This document shows, piece by piece, positions 12,078 to 20,551 of a stretch of 23,352 nucleotides of DNA. Both the position numbers and the translations under genes were made by a program. The notes below the pieces were generated by a model that was not told the origin of the DNA, searched no databases, and saw nothing but the letters and a program-made list of their open reading frames with translations. The stretch is from a virus. Location: positions 1 to 23,352 of the IMG/VR virus record IMGVR_UViG_3300028024_000025. The stretch is one strand, 5' to 3'. How positions within the stretch are numbered: position 1 is the stretch's first letter; every line of letters begins with the position of its first letter.

Positions 12078-13417
12078 TGCGCGGTGATCGAATCAGCGGC
12101 GATCTCGACGTCGGTCGTCGTGTACCACAGCAGGCCGGCGTAGCCGTCGAAGCGGCCCAGCCCGCCGATCGGCTGCCAGCGCAGACGCTGGTCGTAGTTG
12201 CCGACCACGCTCATCGAGCGATAGCTCGGGTTCGACCACAGCTTGCCGTTGCGCGATAGCGACAGGCCGACCGTGCCGGCGCCCACGCCCTGCGCGACGC
12301 CCAGCTCGACATAGGCCAGTGTAAAGACGGCCTCTTCGCCGGAGCGCGCGTAGGTCAGTATCTTGCGGGCGAACTTGCCGGCCGTATCGGCGCTGGCATC
12401 GTCGAGCGTGTTCAGCGAGTCGGTGCCCTGCACGTACCAAGTGCCATCGAACAGCAGCGCGTTGAAGAAGTCCCACGTGCCGCGCTCGAGCAGCGTCCGC
12501 AGGCCGTTGTCGACGAAGCTCCACTCGCCGCCCTGCAGCAGCAGCGTCAGGTTCGGCAGACCGAATACGTAGCAGTCGGCTCCGCGCCAGTTGAAGCGCT
12601 GCGCGGTGATGGCCGCGAGCTCGGCGGGCGTGTAGTCGCGGTTCAGCAGTTCGTTGATGACATCAGGCGATACGAGCTGGGCCGTGCCCTCGCTGAACAG
12701 GAAGATGCCGTAGCCGTTGCCCTTGTCCTTGCCGACGAAGAGCAGAGAATCCTTCGTCTTGATCTTGGCGCCGACGTAGCCGACCTCGATCTGCGCGTTG
12801 TTCACGCGCTGGAACGGCGCCGTGTCAGGCCCGACGTCGCGGAAGCGCTCGATGGAGTCGGCGCCCAGGGCGAAGATGTCGTTGCGGATGTTCTCAATGG
12901 CCTTATTGAGGTCCGGCAGGCTCTCGGCGTCGAAGAACGACAGCGAGCCGATGGCGCCGGCATCGCCGACGTCGCTATAAATCAGCGGGCCTCCGTCCGC
13001 GGGCACGAACACGAAGCGGCCGTCGATCTCCGTCACGTCGATGCAGGCCGGCAGGTCAGGGTCTGCGATCGCCGTCAGCACGCCGGCAGTCGTCAGCGTG
13101 TAGTTGCCGCCAGCGACGCCGGTGACGATGGCCATCTGCGTGAAGCCGGCGGCGAAGCGCACGAGGTCTGCGCCGAGGATGGTGCCGACTTCCGTGAGGA
13201 CCGCGCCGGCGCGCGAGTAGAGCTTCGTGCCCCAGATCGCGTAGTGCGTGCCGTTGAACTCGAACTGCCCGCGCGGCGCGCCGAGCGTGGACACGAGCTG
13301 CGTCACCGCCGGACGGCTGATGATGCGGCCGCCGACGTTCATCAGGTTGTGCAGGTACTCCGTCTGCTTCGGGACAACCTTCGAGCCGCGGATGCCCTTA
13401 GGAAGAGGAATCTGCAT
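12074..13417 (-). CDS. Tail hub / packaged-DNA stabilisation protein, gp10-like
   Basis: A 447-residue protein matching P22 gp10 (472 residues) in place, length and pattern. It starts MQIPLPKGIRGSKV, followed by a beta-propeller-like series of short strands (HYAIWGTKLYSR, VDGRFVFVPADGG-like repeats, ALGADSIERF, YVFGLPNLTLLL, DGTWYVQG). It ends with NYDQRLRWQPIGGLGRFDGYAGLLWYTT, which corresponds to the YDKRVLWKRVGRIRKNVGFKLRV end of P22 gp10. In P22, gp10 forms the hexameric hub below gp4 and helps retain packaged DNA. The start overlaps the gp4-like gene by 20 bp, with GAGAGGA just upstream. Confidence 0.8.
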   Translation of the reverse strand: MQIPLPKGIRGSKVVPKQTEYLHNLMNVGGRIISRPAVTQLVSTLGAPRGQFEFNGTHYAIWGTKLYSRAGAVLTEVGTILGADLVRFAAGFTQMAIVTGVAGGNYTLTTAGVLTAIADPDLPACIDVTEIDGRFVFVPADGGPLIYSDVGDAGAIGSLSFFDAESLPDLNKAIENIRNDIFALGADSIERFRDVGPDTAPFQRVNNAQIEVGYVGAKIKTKDSLLFVGKDKGNGYGIFLFSEGTAQLVSPDVINELLNRDYTPAELAAITAQRFNWRGADCYVFGLPNLTLLLQGGEWSFVDNGLRTLLERGTWDFFNALLFDGTWYVQGTDSLNTLDDASADTAGKFARKILTYARSGEEAVFTLAYVELGVAQGVGAGTVGLSLSRNGKLWSNPSYRSMSVVGNYDQRLRWQPIGGLGRFDGYAGLLWYTTTDVEIAADSITAQ

Positions 13418-14069
13418 CGAGGTCCTCTCCGCCGAAGAAGGTCTGCGCCTGCTGCCCGCGAGTTGATCCGGCGCCGCGTGGCAGCAACTTCGAAGGCACC
13501 AGGCTCGGGATGCTCACGCTCTGGTAGCGCGCGCGCAGGCGCTCGCCGGTCTTGGTGGCGAGCATCTTCACGTCGTCCGGTACTGGCACGCGGCACAGCG
13601 GGCCCATCTGGACGGCGAGAATCGCCGCGAGTGCGGTGGTAGCGCCGCGCTGTTCCTGAAGATCGTCGCCGGCCTCATCGGGTATCAGCGTGCAGGTGAT
13701 GCCGTGCTCGCCGTCTGATTCGGTGGCAGGGCTGTCCTGCGATGCGTTCAACGCATAAGTGAAGCTGTCGGCGCCCGGTACGGTGGCAATCGTGACGCGC
13801 CCGTTGTAGGCTGACTGGCTGGCGCCGGCGATCACGACCGTCTGGCCGGCGGTGAAGCCGTGTGCGGTCAGCGTCACCGTGGCGACGAGGCCCGAGCTCG
13901 TGACGCTGATCAGCGAGCCGAAAAAGACCTCATCCGAGACGAGGCCCTCAATCAGTCCGACCAGCTCATCGAAGCCGACCTCGAACAGCTCCGGGTCGGC
14001 CGGATTCACCTCGCTGTGCGCGCCGACGAGGTTCAGCGCGCGCGCGACGATCTTCGTGCAATCCGTCAT
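13398..14069 (-). CDS. Tail adaptor (head-completion) protein, gp4-like, with inserted beta domain
   Basis: A 223-residue protein; P22 gp4 is 166. Residues 1-50 (CTKIVARALNLVGAHSEVN, then ELVGLIEGLVSDE) and 128-190 (DLQEQRGATTALAAILAVQM, KMLATKTGERLRARY) are the helical halves of a gp4-type adaptor that bridges portal and tail hub. Between them, residues about 54-127 are a beta-rich insert, VTLTAHGFTAGQTVVIAGASQ, AYNGRVTIATV, DSFTYAL, a pattern seen in Ig-like or fibre add-on domains of phage tails. The insert explains the extra length. GGAG lies 6 nt before ATG 14069. Confidence 0.75.
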   Translation of the reverse strand: MTDCTKIVARALNLVGAHSEVNPADPELFEVGFDELVGLIEGLVSDEVFFGSLISVTSSGLVATVTLTAHGFTAGQTVVIAGASQSAYNGRVTIATVPGADSFTYALNASQDSPATESDGEHGITCTLIPDEAGDDLQEQRGATTALAAILAVQMGPLCRVPVPDDVKMLATKTGERLRARYQSVSIPSLVPSKLLPRGAGSTRGQQAQTFFGGEDLDADSSS

Positions 14070-14085
14070 GGGCTACTCCGCTCGC

Positions 14086-14331
14086 CTACTTGCGCTTCCG
14101 GCCTTCGGCTTTGGCGGGAACCGGCGTCGGCGCGGGCTCAACTGGAACCGACTGCGGCTCGACCTTGGCGACCGCCTTGATCGACGCCCGAAAGCCCTTG
14201 GCCTCGAGCGCTTCGTGCTCGGCGGGATCCTTCACGACGACGTAGAACAGGGCCTTGCCGTGCACCGGCAACGCGCCATGCTTGGCGTCGTCGCGATAAA
14301 GCATCTTCGGGTAATCCTTCGATTCGGCCAC
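14086..14331 (-). CDS. Small hypothetical protein after the coat gene
   Basis: An 81-residue protein from GTG 14331 with an AGGAG site 6 nt upstream. Residues 1-45 form a small domain (DYPKMLYRDDAK, GKALFYVVVKDPAEHEALEAKGF); residues 50-81 are a Lys/Val/Pro/Ala tail ending KAEGRKRK. Similar short proteins with a YPKMLYR start and a basic tail are frequent next to phage capsid genes; their role is unknown to me. It is the first gene after the coat terminator, so its expression depends on read-through. Confidence 0.6.
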   Translation of the reverse strand: MAESKDYPKMLYRDDAKHGALPVHGKALFYVVVKDPAEHEALEAKGFRASIKAVAKVEPQSVPVEPAPTPVPAKAEGRKRK

Positions 14332-14356
14332 GAAGCTCTCCTGAAATTGGGGTGTG

Positions 14357-14392
14357 AAAAGAGGAAGGGCCCCGAGATGGGGCCCTTTCCTC
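14357..14392 (-). terminator. Intrinsic terminator after the coat gene
   Basis: On the minus strand GAGGAAAGGGCCCC pairs with GGGGCCCTTCCTC around a 5-nt loop (14361-14392, one bulged base), and is followed by TTTT (14360-14357). It lies between the coat stop (14418) and the next GTG start (14331), where a partial terminator would favour coat over tail expression. Confidence 0.8.
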
Positions 14393-14417
14393 CGTTACCG
14401 CTTTGCTGCTTCCGGCT

Positions 14418-15686
14418 TTAGCCGAACGCCGTCGCCTGGTTGGGCAGGTAGATGCCCGCCATCTGCGGCTCGAGCACGTTCGCCGACACCCAGCACGTGA
14501 GACGGTACTTCGCGCTCAGGTCATCGATGCTGCCCTGACGCGCGAAGATGATCTCGATGCCGGAGTCGGTGACTTCGCGAGTCACCGCAACCGTGGGTCC
14601 CAGATCGTCGATCGCGAACTTGCCCTGGAAGAGCGTCACCGCACGCTTCACCCAGAAGATCGACGGCGACTTCGTCGCGCTGTTGAGGCGCGTGATGGCT
14701 GCCGTGTCCGCCGGGGTGGTCGTGACGTTGCCGTACTTCTTGAACGCCGACGCCGCCTGGTCGACCGGGATGATCGCCGGGCTGATGACCAGCGCACCGG
14801 TGCCGCCGCCCGAGATGACGCGGAACGTCTGGAGACGGCCCGTGTCCTTCTTCGAGATCATGCCGACCGAGTTGACGCCCGCGATCGTGAAGCAGTCGCC
14901 GTTGGCCATCAGGTTGTCCGACACGTTCAGCGTCATGTAGCGGTTGTCCGCTGCCGAGCTGTTGGTGCCATCGAACACCGTCGGGGTCTTGCGCTGGTTG
15001 GCGCCGAACACCGCCGTCACGGGATCCGCCGCGCCGGTGAGGCTGGTGATCACGTTCGACTGCAGCGTCTCGAAGCCCGCCACCGAAGGCAGGATCGACC
15101 GCTCGTAGGCGTTCATGACGACGTCCGTGCCGCCCGGAGTGCGGGCAGCCAGGGCATTCGCCATCATGCGAGCCATCGACGGATTCAGCGCCAGGGCGCG
15201 CTCTTCGCTGACGTTCACCTCGCGCTCGGCAAGCGCGGTTGCGCCCTTCGCCAGGTGCGAGTAGTCCGTGAAGTCGCTCGTCTCGGTGCAGACCAGCGAG
15301 CCGTACAGCGACACCTTGTCGCTGACCAGCGAGTCGATCTTCGTCGAGAGCGCCTGCGCCGCTGCGACCGCCGCCTTGTCACGCCGGCGCGAGTCGTTGA
15401 GCTCCTGCGCGTTCAGTGTGAAGGGGTGGTTGAGCACGTCGCCGTCCGCCAGGGTCATCGGAACCGTGAGTTCCGTGATGTCCTTGTAGGTGCCGGTGAC
15501 GTCGCGACCGGTCGTCACTTCGCCGATCATCGGGACCGGGCGCCGGATCGTGAGACCCGAGTGCTCGACATCCTCCATGCTCGGCGTGAAGACGTCGCAG
15601 TTGCGAGCCGTGAGGTTCGCGTTGTTGAAGCCCTCGATGACCTTCTCGAAGAAGATCATCTGGGATTTGGAAAATCCGTTTGCCAT
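14418..15686 (-). CDS. Major coat protein, P22 gp5-like
   Basis: A 422-residue protein, close to P22 gp5 (430). It starts MANGFSKSQMIFFEKVIEGF and continues with the P22-coat pattern DVFTPSMEDVEHSGLTIRRPVP and VTGTYKDITELTVP, then a long helical spine (NAQELNDSRRRDKAAVAAAQ), the HK97 core, and a beta insertion region around 200-330 (NRYMTLNVSDNLMANGDCFTI). It ends with ITFARQ-like and LTCWVSANVLEPQMAGIYLP strands. It forms the icosahedral shell with help of the scaffold encoded just upstream. AAGGAAC precedes ATG 15686. The gene is followed by a strong intrinsic terminator, consistent with high, separately ended expression. Confidence 0.88.
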   Translation of the reverse strand: MANGFSKSQMIFFEKVIEGFNNANLTARNCDVFTPSMEDVEHSGLTIRRPVPMIGEVTTGRDVTGTYKDITELTVPMTLADGDVLNHPFTLNAQELNDSRRRDKAAVAAAQALSTKIDSLVSDKVSLYGSLVCTETSDFTDYSHLAKGATALAEREVNVSEERALALNPSMARMMANALAARTPGGTDVVMNAYERSILPSVAGFETLQSNVITSLTGAADPVTAVFGANQRKTPTVFDGTNSSAADNRYMTLNVSDNLMANGDCFTIAGVNSVGMISKKDTGRLQTFRVISGGGTGALVISPAIIPVDQAASAFKKYGNVTTTPADTAAITRLNSATKSPSIFWVKRAVTLFQGKFAIDDLGPTVAVTREVTDSGIEIIFARQGSIDDLSAKYRLTCWVSANVLEPQMAGIYLPNQATAFG

Positions 15687-15703
15687 TGGTCAGGTTCCTT
15701 GTA

Positions 15704-16636
15704 TCAGTTGAGGGAGATGCCCTTGCGCCGGCACTCCTCCTTGAACGCAATCACGTCCTTCATCGGCCGCTTGTTCGCGTGGACCTCCTCGCGCATGCGC
15801 TCGAGGGCCTTCTGCGGGTCGGTGGTCGATGAGGTTGGGCGTGCGTCGGAGGCGCTGTCGGGCTGGGGCGCTTTGCCACGGGGCTTGAGCGTCAGCTTCG
15901 ATGCGTACTCGGTGAGGTTCTTGATCGCGCGGACCGGGGTCTTCTTCAGGTCGCTGGCAATCTCCGCCAATTTCTTGGGGTTCTTGCCGAGCGCATACAT
16001 GACGACCTCGGAGTTATCGAACAGGCTGATGATGTGCTGAGCGGCATCGCGGCCAATGGCCGTGATGACCTCGTTCTCCGCCGCCTCGAAGTCCGGCGCT
16101 TTCAACTTCGCCGCACGTCCGTAGTAGGCATCGAGTGCCGTATCGTCCTGCTCGACGTCGGCCTGGGCCTGCGCCGGTACCGTCTTGCGGATCGTCTCCG
16201 CCGCGGTCACCTGCACCTGCTCGGCCACCCAGCCACGCATCGCTGCTTCGTGCGCCGCGTCGTCCGCGAAGTTCTCCCGCTTGGGGAGTGGCTTCGGTCC
16301 GGCGTCGGCCCGGTTCCGCTGCTCGAGCTGCATTCGCAGCAGCTCGTTCTCGGCGGTCAGGGCCTCGGCGCTCTTCACAGCTTCGCGCTGCCTGGCTTTC
16401 CACTTCTGCTTTGCCTTGATGTGCGCAGACACGCTCATCAGGCCGCGATCAGAGCCGGCGGGAGCTCCTTCCTCAACGACCTCGAAGCCTTCCTCACCTT
16501 CGGCCTGCTGCGCTTGCTGCTGTTCGCCTTCGGCTGCCGCGCCCTGCTGCTGCGCTTTGCCCTCGGTCGACTGCTGCTCCTGCTGCTGGCCTTCGATGAT
16601 CTGCTCTTCGGTCTTTTCCGCCACTTCATTGCCCAT
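15704..16636 (-). CDS. Scaffolding protein, gp8-like
   Basis: A 310-residue protein (P22 gp8 is 303) directly before the coat gene. Residues 1-60 are extremely Gln/Glu-rich and disordered. Residues 65-115 form a charged helix (HIKAKQKWKARQREAVKSAE and on), 130-235 are helical, and the C-terminus (about 280-310) is a basic helix-loop-helix, REEVHANKRPMKDVIAFKEE then CRRKGISLN, as required for binding coat protein in P22. No protease motif is seen, so it should be recycled rather than cleaved, as in P22. GAGGG lies 6 nt before ATG 16636. The 95-bp gap to the portal gene holds a weak CCCGG/CCGGG hairpin without a U-tract. Confidence 0.8.
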   Translation of the reverse strand: MGNEVAEKTEEQIIEGQQQEQQSTEGKAQQQGAAAEGEQQQAQQAEGEEGFEVVEEGAPAGSDRGLMSVSAHIKAKQKWKARQREAVKSAEALTAENELLRMQLEQRNRADAGPKPLPKRENFADDAAHEAAMRGWVAEQVQVTAAETIRKTVPAQAQADVEQDDTALDAYYGRAAKLKAPDFEAAENEVITAIGRDAAQHIISLFDNSEVVMYALGKNPKKLAEIASDLKKTPVRAIKNLTEYASKLTLKPRGKAPQPDSASDARPTSSTTDPQKALERMREEVHANKRPMKDVIAFKEECRRKGISLN

Positions 16637-16731
16637 GGTTTTCCCTCGTTTGGTTCGAGTACGCCTGAAATCGTCAGGACGACAGCCTTTCTCCCGGGGC
16701 TGAGCCGGGCCTTCCGATTACCAGCGGAGGG

Positions 16732-18795
16732 CTACTGTGCTGAGACCAAGCGCAAGCGCGGGCGCGGTGGCGCCTCGGGCTTGTCCTGCTGAATCTGGGG
16801 CTGCAACTGCTGATGCGTGGACATCGCGGTCTCGCGCGCCTTCGCCATGTTGAGCGCGGCCGTCGCAAGGTTCGCCTGGGTGCGGCTGTCCTTCTCGTGG
16901 ATCGTCGACACGCGCTCGGCGGCCTGCATGCGCTGGTTCTGCGCCATCGACTGCATGAGCTGGTCCTGCGAGTTCGGCTGCCCCTGCTGGGCCTGGGCCT
17001 TCTGCAATACCTGCATGTCCTCCGGGGTCTCCGGCTTGCGCACGCCCTGCAGCAGCATCTGCTGCCGGATGTAGTCCTTGATGTCGTCCATGCCCTGCGT
17101 GGGCAGGAGCTCGATGATGCGCATCATCACCACGCGCTGCAGCGGATCGGTCGGATCCATGCTGCGCACGATGTCCTTGAGCGCCTCGACCGACTGCTCG
17201 CGCTGCGTGTGATAGCTAGGGCCGGTGTCCGGCACCACCTCGAAGCGGCCCTTGCTCGGGTCGTTCGAGTACGTGATCTGGCCCTGCTTCACGCCGACCT
17301 GCAGCAGTTGGCGGCGCTGCATGTCGCCGGCCTGCGTGACGACGTTGATCGAGCGCGTGCGCTCGGCATACACCTCGGCGGCGATCCAGCGGAATACCTC
17401 GCCGGCATGCCGCATCGCCGTCTTCACGTTGTCGAAGATCGGCTGCGTGTTCATGTCGACGCGCTTCAGCACGGCGTTGATCGCCTTACCGCTTGCCTGC
17501 GGGTCCGCGATGTCCTGCGGCGCGCCGCCAGTGCCCTGCTGGATCAGCTCGCGCACGGTGTTGAGCAGCTGCTGCGCCGAAGCCGCCTGGCTCGCGCCTG
17601 GCAAGAAGCCCAGCGGGCCGGCCTGCTCAAGCTGCCCGGTCTCCGGGTGGCGCAGCGCGCGCGCAAGCAGGTACGGATGCTGATGGCGATCCTGCGACCA
17701 TACCTGCTTCACGCCCTCGACCTGCGCCGGGTCGAAGATCGGCTTGTCCTCGGTCGCGCTCGCTGCGGATTCGGCCATCAGCGAGGCAGCCATGTTCAGC
17801 AGGCGCTGGCCGTCCATCTTCTTGCGGATCACGCCATGCCAGTGGTCGACGCCGTCAATGTGCGCGACGTAGCCGTACACCGGAATCACCGGAATGTATC
17901 GTCCCGCGATACGGCGCTCATCCTCGAGCACCTCGCCGCCGCAGAAGATCGTGCGGTAGACGTTGCGCTTGCGGATCTTCTTCTTCGACAACTGCACATA
18001 GCCGGCGGCCTTGAGCTCGCCTTCCTCGTTCTTCAGATCCTTGGCGCTGACCTTGACGATGTCTTCGGTCTCCGGATGGCCGAAGGTGTAGAGCACGTCA
18101 TCCTCGACGCGCACCTCGTAGCGGATCGCCTCGTAGACCAACTTCGGCGCGGTCCAGTTGAAAATGCGCCGGTCGGTCGGCCGCATCGACGAATCGTTCT
18201 TCGCATCCGGGTACTTCGTCTTGAAGCCTTCCGGCGAGTGCGGGATCAGAATCGTGCAGCGCTGCGCGTCCGACTTGTCGCGCTTGCGCGCCGACGAATC
18301 CCAGATCACCGTCGCGTAGGCATTGGCGAGCTCGCTGAAGCAGACGCACTGGTCCTCGTTGTCCGGATCCTCTTCGTCCTCATACTCGGTCGCCAGGTGG
18401 AAGGCGCCGACGCCGCAGGCCATGGCTTCGAATACCGCCTGGTCGATCGATGTCTGCCCATTGCGTCGCCGCAAGTCGCGGCGGAACAGGCCTTCGAGCA
18501 GCTCGGCGTCATCGTCGGTGCTGTCATCGTCGTCCGGCACGTACGTCACGCCGATGCGGTTCTCGGTCCACTGCGCGTACGTGCGGTATAGATACTCGGC
18601 TGTCTGGTCGAGCTCGATGCGCGCGCGGTTCTCGAAGGTCGGCTCGAGGAAGCCTTCCCACTGGCCGCCGGTGACCATGGCGAAGCGGATTTCCTCGTTG
18701 CTCTTGTCGCGCTGCTCCACCGTCGCGTTGAAGTCCTGGTAGAAGTCCTGCTTGTAGCCCTCCAGCTTCGATGCCTGCTCGTCCGTATCGGCCAT
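16732..18795 (-). CDS. Portal protein, P22 gp1-like
   Basis: A 687-residue protein (P22 gp1 is 725). The N-terminus LEGYKQDFYQDFNATVEQRDKSNEEIRFAMVTGGQWEG and the following RARIELDQTAEYLYRTYAQW match P22-type portals. There are acidic patches at about 87-98 (DDDDSTDDDAE) and 138-148. The helical core includes HWHGVIRKKMDGQRLLNMAASLMAES, and the C-terminus (about 600-687) is a Gln/Ala-rich helical barrel-like tail. The dodecameric portal is the DNA entry and exit vertex to which terminase, gp4 and the tail attach. AAGGTG lies 7 nt before ATG 18795; the terminase stop is only 3 bp upstream, indicating one transcript. Confidence 0.88.
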   Translation of the reverse strand: MADTDEQASKLEGYKQDFYQDFNATVEQRDKSNEEIRFAMVTGGQWEGFLEPTFENRARIELDQTAEYLYRTYAQWTENRIGVTYVPDDDDSTDDDAELLEGLFRRDLRRRNGQTSIDQAVFEAMACGVGAFHLATEYEDEEDPDNEDQCVCFSELANAYATVIWDSSARKRDKSDAQRCTILIPHSPEGFKTKYPDAKNDSSMRPTDRRIFNWTAPKLVYEAIRYEVRVEDDVLYTFGHPETEDIVKVSAKDLKNEEGELKAAGYVQLSKKKIRKRNVYRTIFCGGEVLEDERRIAGRYIPVIPVYGYVAHIDGVDHWHGVIRKKMDGQRLLNMAASLMAESAASATEDKPIFDPAQVEGVKQVWSQDRHQHPYLLARALRHPETGQLEQAGPLGFLPGASQAASAQQLLNTVRELIQQGTGGAPQDIADPQASGKAINAVLKRVDMNTQPIFDNVKTAMRHAGEVFRWIAAEVYAERTRSINVVTQAGDMQRRQLLQVGVKQGQITYSNDPSKGRFEVVPDTGPSYHTQREQSVEALKDIVRSMDPTDPLQRVVMMRIIELLPTQGMDDIKDYIRQQMLLQGVRKPETPEDMQVLQKAQAQQGQPNSQDQLMQSMAQNQRMQAAERVSTIHEKDSRTQANLATAALNMAKARETAMSTHQQLQPQIQQDKPEAPPRPRLRLVSAQ

Positions 18796-18798
18796 GAA

Positions 18799-20058
18799 TC
18801 ACCTTCGCATCGAGTTGGAACGGAAAGCGTTGAACGCAGCAGGGACGCTGTAGTCGACCGGCTTGGGCGCCTGCACGCGGCGCACGCCTTCGAGGGCATA
18901 GCGCAGCGCATCGATTACGTGGTTGTCCTTGTCCTCGAGGATCGGCAGGACTTCCTGCGTCTTCGGGTCGACCTTGTAGCGGTACAACGTGAGCTCATCT
19001 ATCAGGTGCCGGCAGCGCGGGTGCACGACGATGTCGAATGAGCGCAGGAACTCGATGCCTTCCTCGACCGACTTCGCGCCCTTCACGGCCGCGTTGATCC
19101 GCGGGAAGCCGTGCTTGCGCATGTAGCTGATCGTCTCCGGCCGGCTGCTGTCGGCGGTGATGAACCACTTGTCCGACTCCGGTACGCGCGCAAACAGGTC
19201 AGGCAGCATGTCGATCTCGCAGCCAACCATGTAGGCCTCGTGGTCGATGTAGAGCGTGCGGCCCTGCTGGTAGCAGCGCACCAGCACGCTCGGGTCGACG
19301 GCGAAGCCCCAGTCGGCGCCGAGGCGGAACTGCGCGCCAGGCGCCGTCTCGAATTCTTCGATGCGCCAGTTGCGGAACACGCGCGCCTCGCTGCGCTGTT
19401 CGTATCCGCCCAGCCACACGTGCGCGTATTTCTCCGGGTCGCGCGAGCGGTCGAACTCCATCTCCGCGCGCAGCACCTCGGGAAACCACGGGTTGTCCTC
19501 GAAGTTGGCCTCGACCACGATCGCGTCCGGCGGCCGGCTAGGCCCGCGGAGCAACACGTCGACCGGATCCGTCGCGTCGCCAGGGTTCCAGCTGAACCAC
19601 AGCTCCGAATTCGGCAGGCGAATCGTCGGCCGGATCAGATCGAGGCTGCGCTGCGACAGGCTCTGCGCTTCCTCGCCCCAGAGGATGCGGAAGCCTTCCA
19701 GCGACTTGATGCTCTCGCTGGTGTGGTCCTGCATGCCCTGAAAGATGATCTGACCGCCAGCATTGTCGCCGGTCATCACGCGAATCAACGTCTGCTGCAC
19801 GTCGAAGTAGTAGCCGACGTTCAGATCCTGAATCTTGTGCTCGAGCAGCTTCTTGACCGACTGCGTCAGCGACTTCTGCACCTCGCGCACGCAGACTGCA
19901 TCTGTGCCGGGGACGATGATCGTCTCCTGCAGCAGGTGCTCAGCGAAGAAGTGCGACTTGCCGGAACCGCGGCCGCCGTGGGCGCCCTTGTAGCGCGACG
20001 GAACCAGCAGGGGCTGGAAGGCGCGCGCGACCTTACGATCCAGCTCGCGGGTCGACAA
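18799..20058 (-). CDS. terL: Terminase large subunit
   Basis: A 419-residue packaging motor of the PBSX/Terminase_3 type. The ATPase domain has Walker A GGRGSGKS (28-35), Walker B FRILWGEEA (123-131) and coupling motif SWNPGD (156-161). The RNase H-like nuclease domain shows GADWG with D249, ADSSRPET with D303 and DNHVIDALRY with D383. The start is TTG 20058: an in-frame TGA lies only two codons before it, AAGGTGA sits 6 nt upstream, and the next Met (about 95) is beyond the Walker A motif. The gene overlaps the small-subunit gene by 26 bp. The nuclease makes headful cuts in P22-like phages; packaging type here is inferred. Confidence 0.92.
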   Translation of the reverse strand: MSTRELDRKVARAFQPLLVPSRYKGAHGGRGSGKSHFFAEHLLQETIIVPGTDAVCVREVQKSLTQSVKKLLEHKIQDLNVGYYFDVQQTLIRVMTGDNAGGQIIFQGMQDHTSESIKSLEGFRILWGEEAQSLSQRSLDLIRPTIRLPNSELWFSWNPGDATDPVDVLLRGPSRPPDAIVVEANFEDNPWFPEVLRAEMEFDRSRDPEKYAHVWLGGYEQRSEARVFRNWRIEEFETAPGAQFRLGADWGFAVDPSVLVRCYQQGRTLYIDHEAYMVGCEIDMLPDLFARVPESDKWFITADSSRPETISYMRKHGFPRINAAVKGAKSVEEGIEFLRSFDIVVHPRCRHLIDELTLYRYKVDPKTQEVLPILEDKDNHVIDALRYALEGVRRVQAPKPVDYSVPAAFNAFRSNSMRR

Positions 20059-20335
20059 TCGTCACCTTGACTGCGCCGACCAGCTGCACCGGGCCGCCAT
20101 CAGCTCCGGTGATCGACTGCGCCGGCTTGCCCTCGATGCGGTCCGCGATCTCGCGCACGGCCCACTGCTGGCCTTTCATGCCGGCGCTCACCAGCTTGGC
20201 CGCGACCTTCTCGAGGCCCTTCTCCGCGGTGCCTGCGCCCTTGGCGCGGGCAAGCGCGCGACGCAGTGCCTGCGTGAACATCTTGCCCTTCGCGGCGTTG
20301 TCGTTGTCGGGCTGACCGCCACGCGAACGAGCCAT
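20033..20335 (-). CDS. Terminase small subunit-like protein (DUF5681 type)
   Basis: A 100-residue protein beginning MARSRGGQPDNDNAAKGKMFTQALRRALARA. The GGQPxNxNAxKGK start and the following helical stretch (KVAAKLVSAGMKGQQWAVRE, IADRIEGKPAQ) are the signature of DUF5681-type proteins found next to large terminases. It probably recognises the packaging site and hands the DNA to TerL. GGGG precedes ATG 20335 by 9 nt. It overlaps terL by 26 bp. No separate HTH can be identified with confidence, so a different DNA-binding role is possible. Confidence 0.75.
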   Translation of the reverse strand: MARSRGGQPDNDNAAKGKMFTQALRRALARAKGAGTAEKGLEKVAAKLVSAGMKGQQWAVREIADRIEGKPAQSITGADGGPVQLVGAVKVTIVDPRAGS

Positions 20336-20347
20336 TCGATTTTTCCC

Positions 20348-20548
20348 CTAAATCCCTGATTCCGCTGATGCCGCTGATGCCTGGTCGTTGCGCAGATGGC
20401 CGCTGCTGGTATGTGCAGCGGCCTCCGGATTCACCATCAGCTCGGTCTGCGCATACAGCAGCAGCGCTACGATCGCAGTGGCGATGACCTGCATGGACGC
20501 AAGCGCGAGCAGCGCCCATGCCATGCGACGGTCAGCCTTGCGCGCCAT
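20348..20548 (-). CDS. Small single-span membrane protein
   Basis: A 66-residue protein: basic start MARKADRRM, one membrane segment at about 10-32 (AWALLALASMQVIATAIVALLLYA), then a polar, Ser/Ala-rich tail of about 33 residues. It lies 3 bp after the holin-like gene and 12 bp before the terminase small subunit. The position suggests a lysis-associated or accessory membrane protein, for example a second holin or antiholin, but there is no spanin-like coiled coil and no lipobox. Family not recognised. Confidence 0.6.
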   Translation of the reverse strand: MARKADRRMAWALLALASMQVIATAIVALLLYAQTELMVNPEAAAHTSSGHLRNDQASAASAESGI

Positions 20549-20551
20549 GGC

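Noticed and set aside
14403-16040. 545-codon open frame on the plus strand
   Set aside because: It is antisense to the coat and scaffold genes, with Arg/Val/Asp/His-rich composition and no recognisable domain.
16693-16709. CCCGG/CCGGG hairpin between portal and scaffold as a terminator
   Set aside because: It has a 5-bp stem and no U-run on the minus strand; at most a weak processing or attenuation site.
16813-18591. 592-codon open frame on the plus strand
   Set aside because: It lies antisense to the portal gene and yields an Arg/Leu/Val/His-rich product typical of GC-biased shadow frames.
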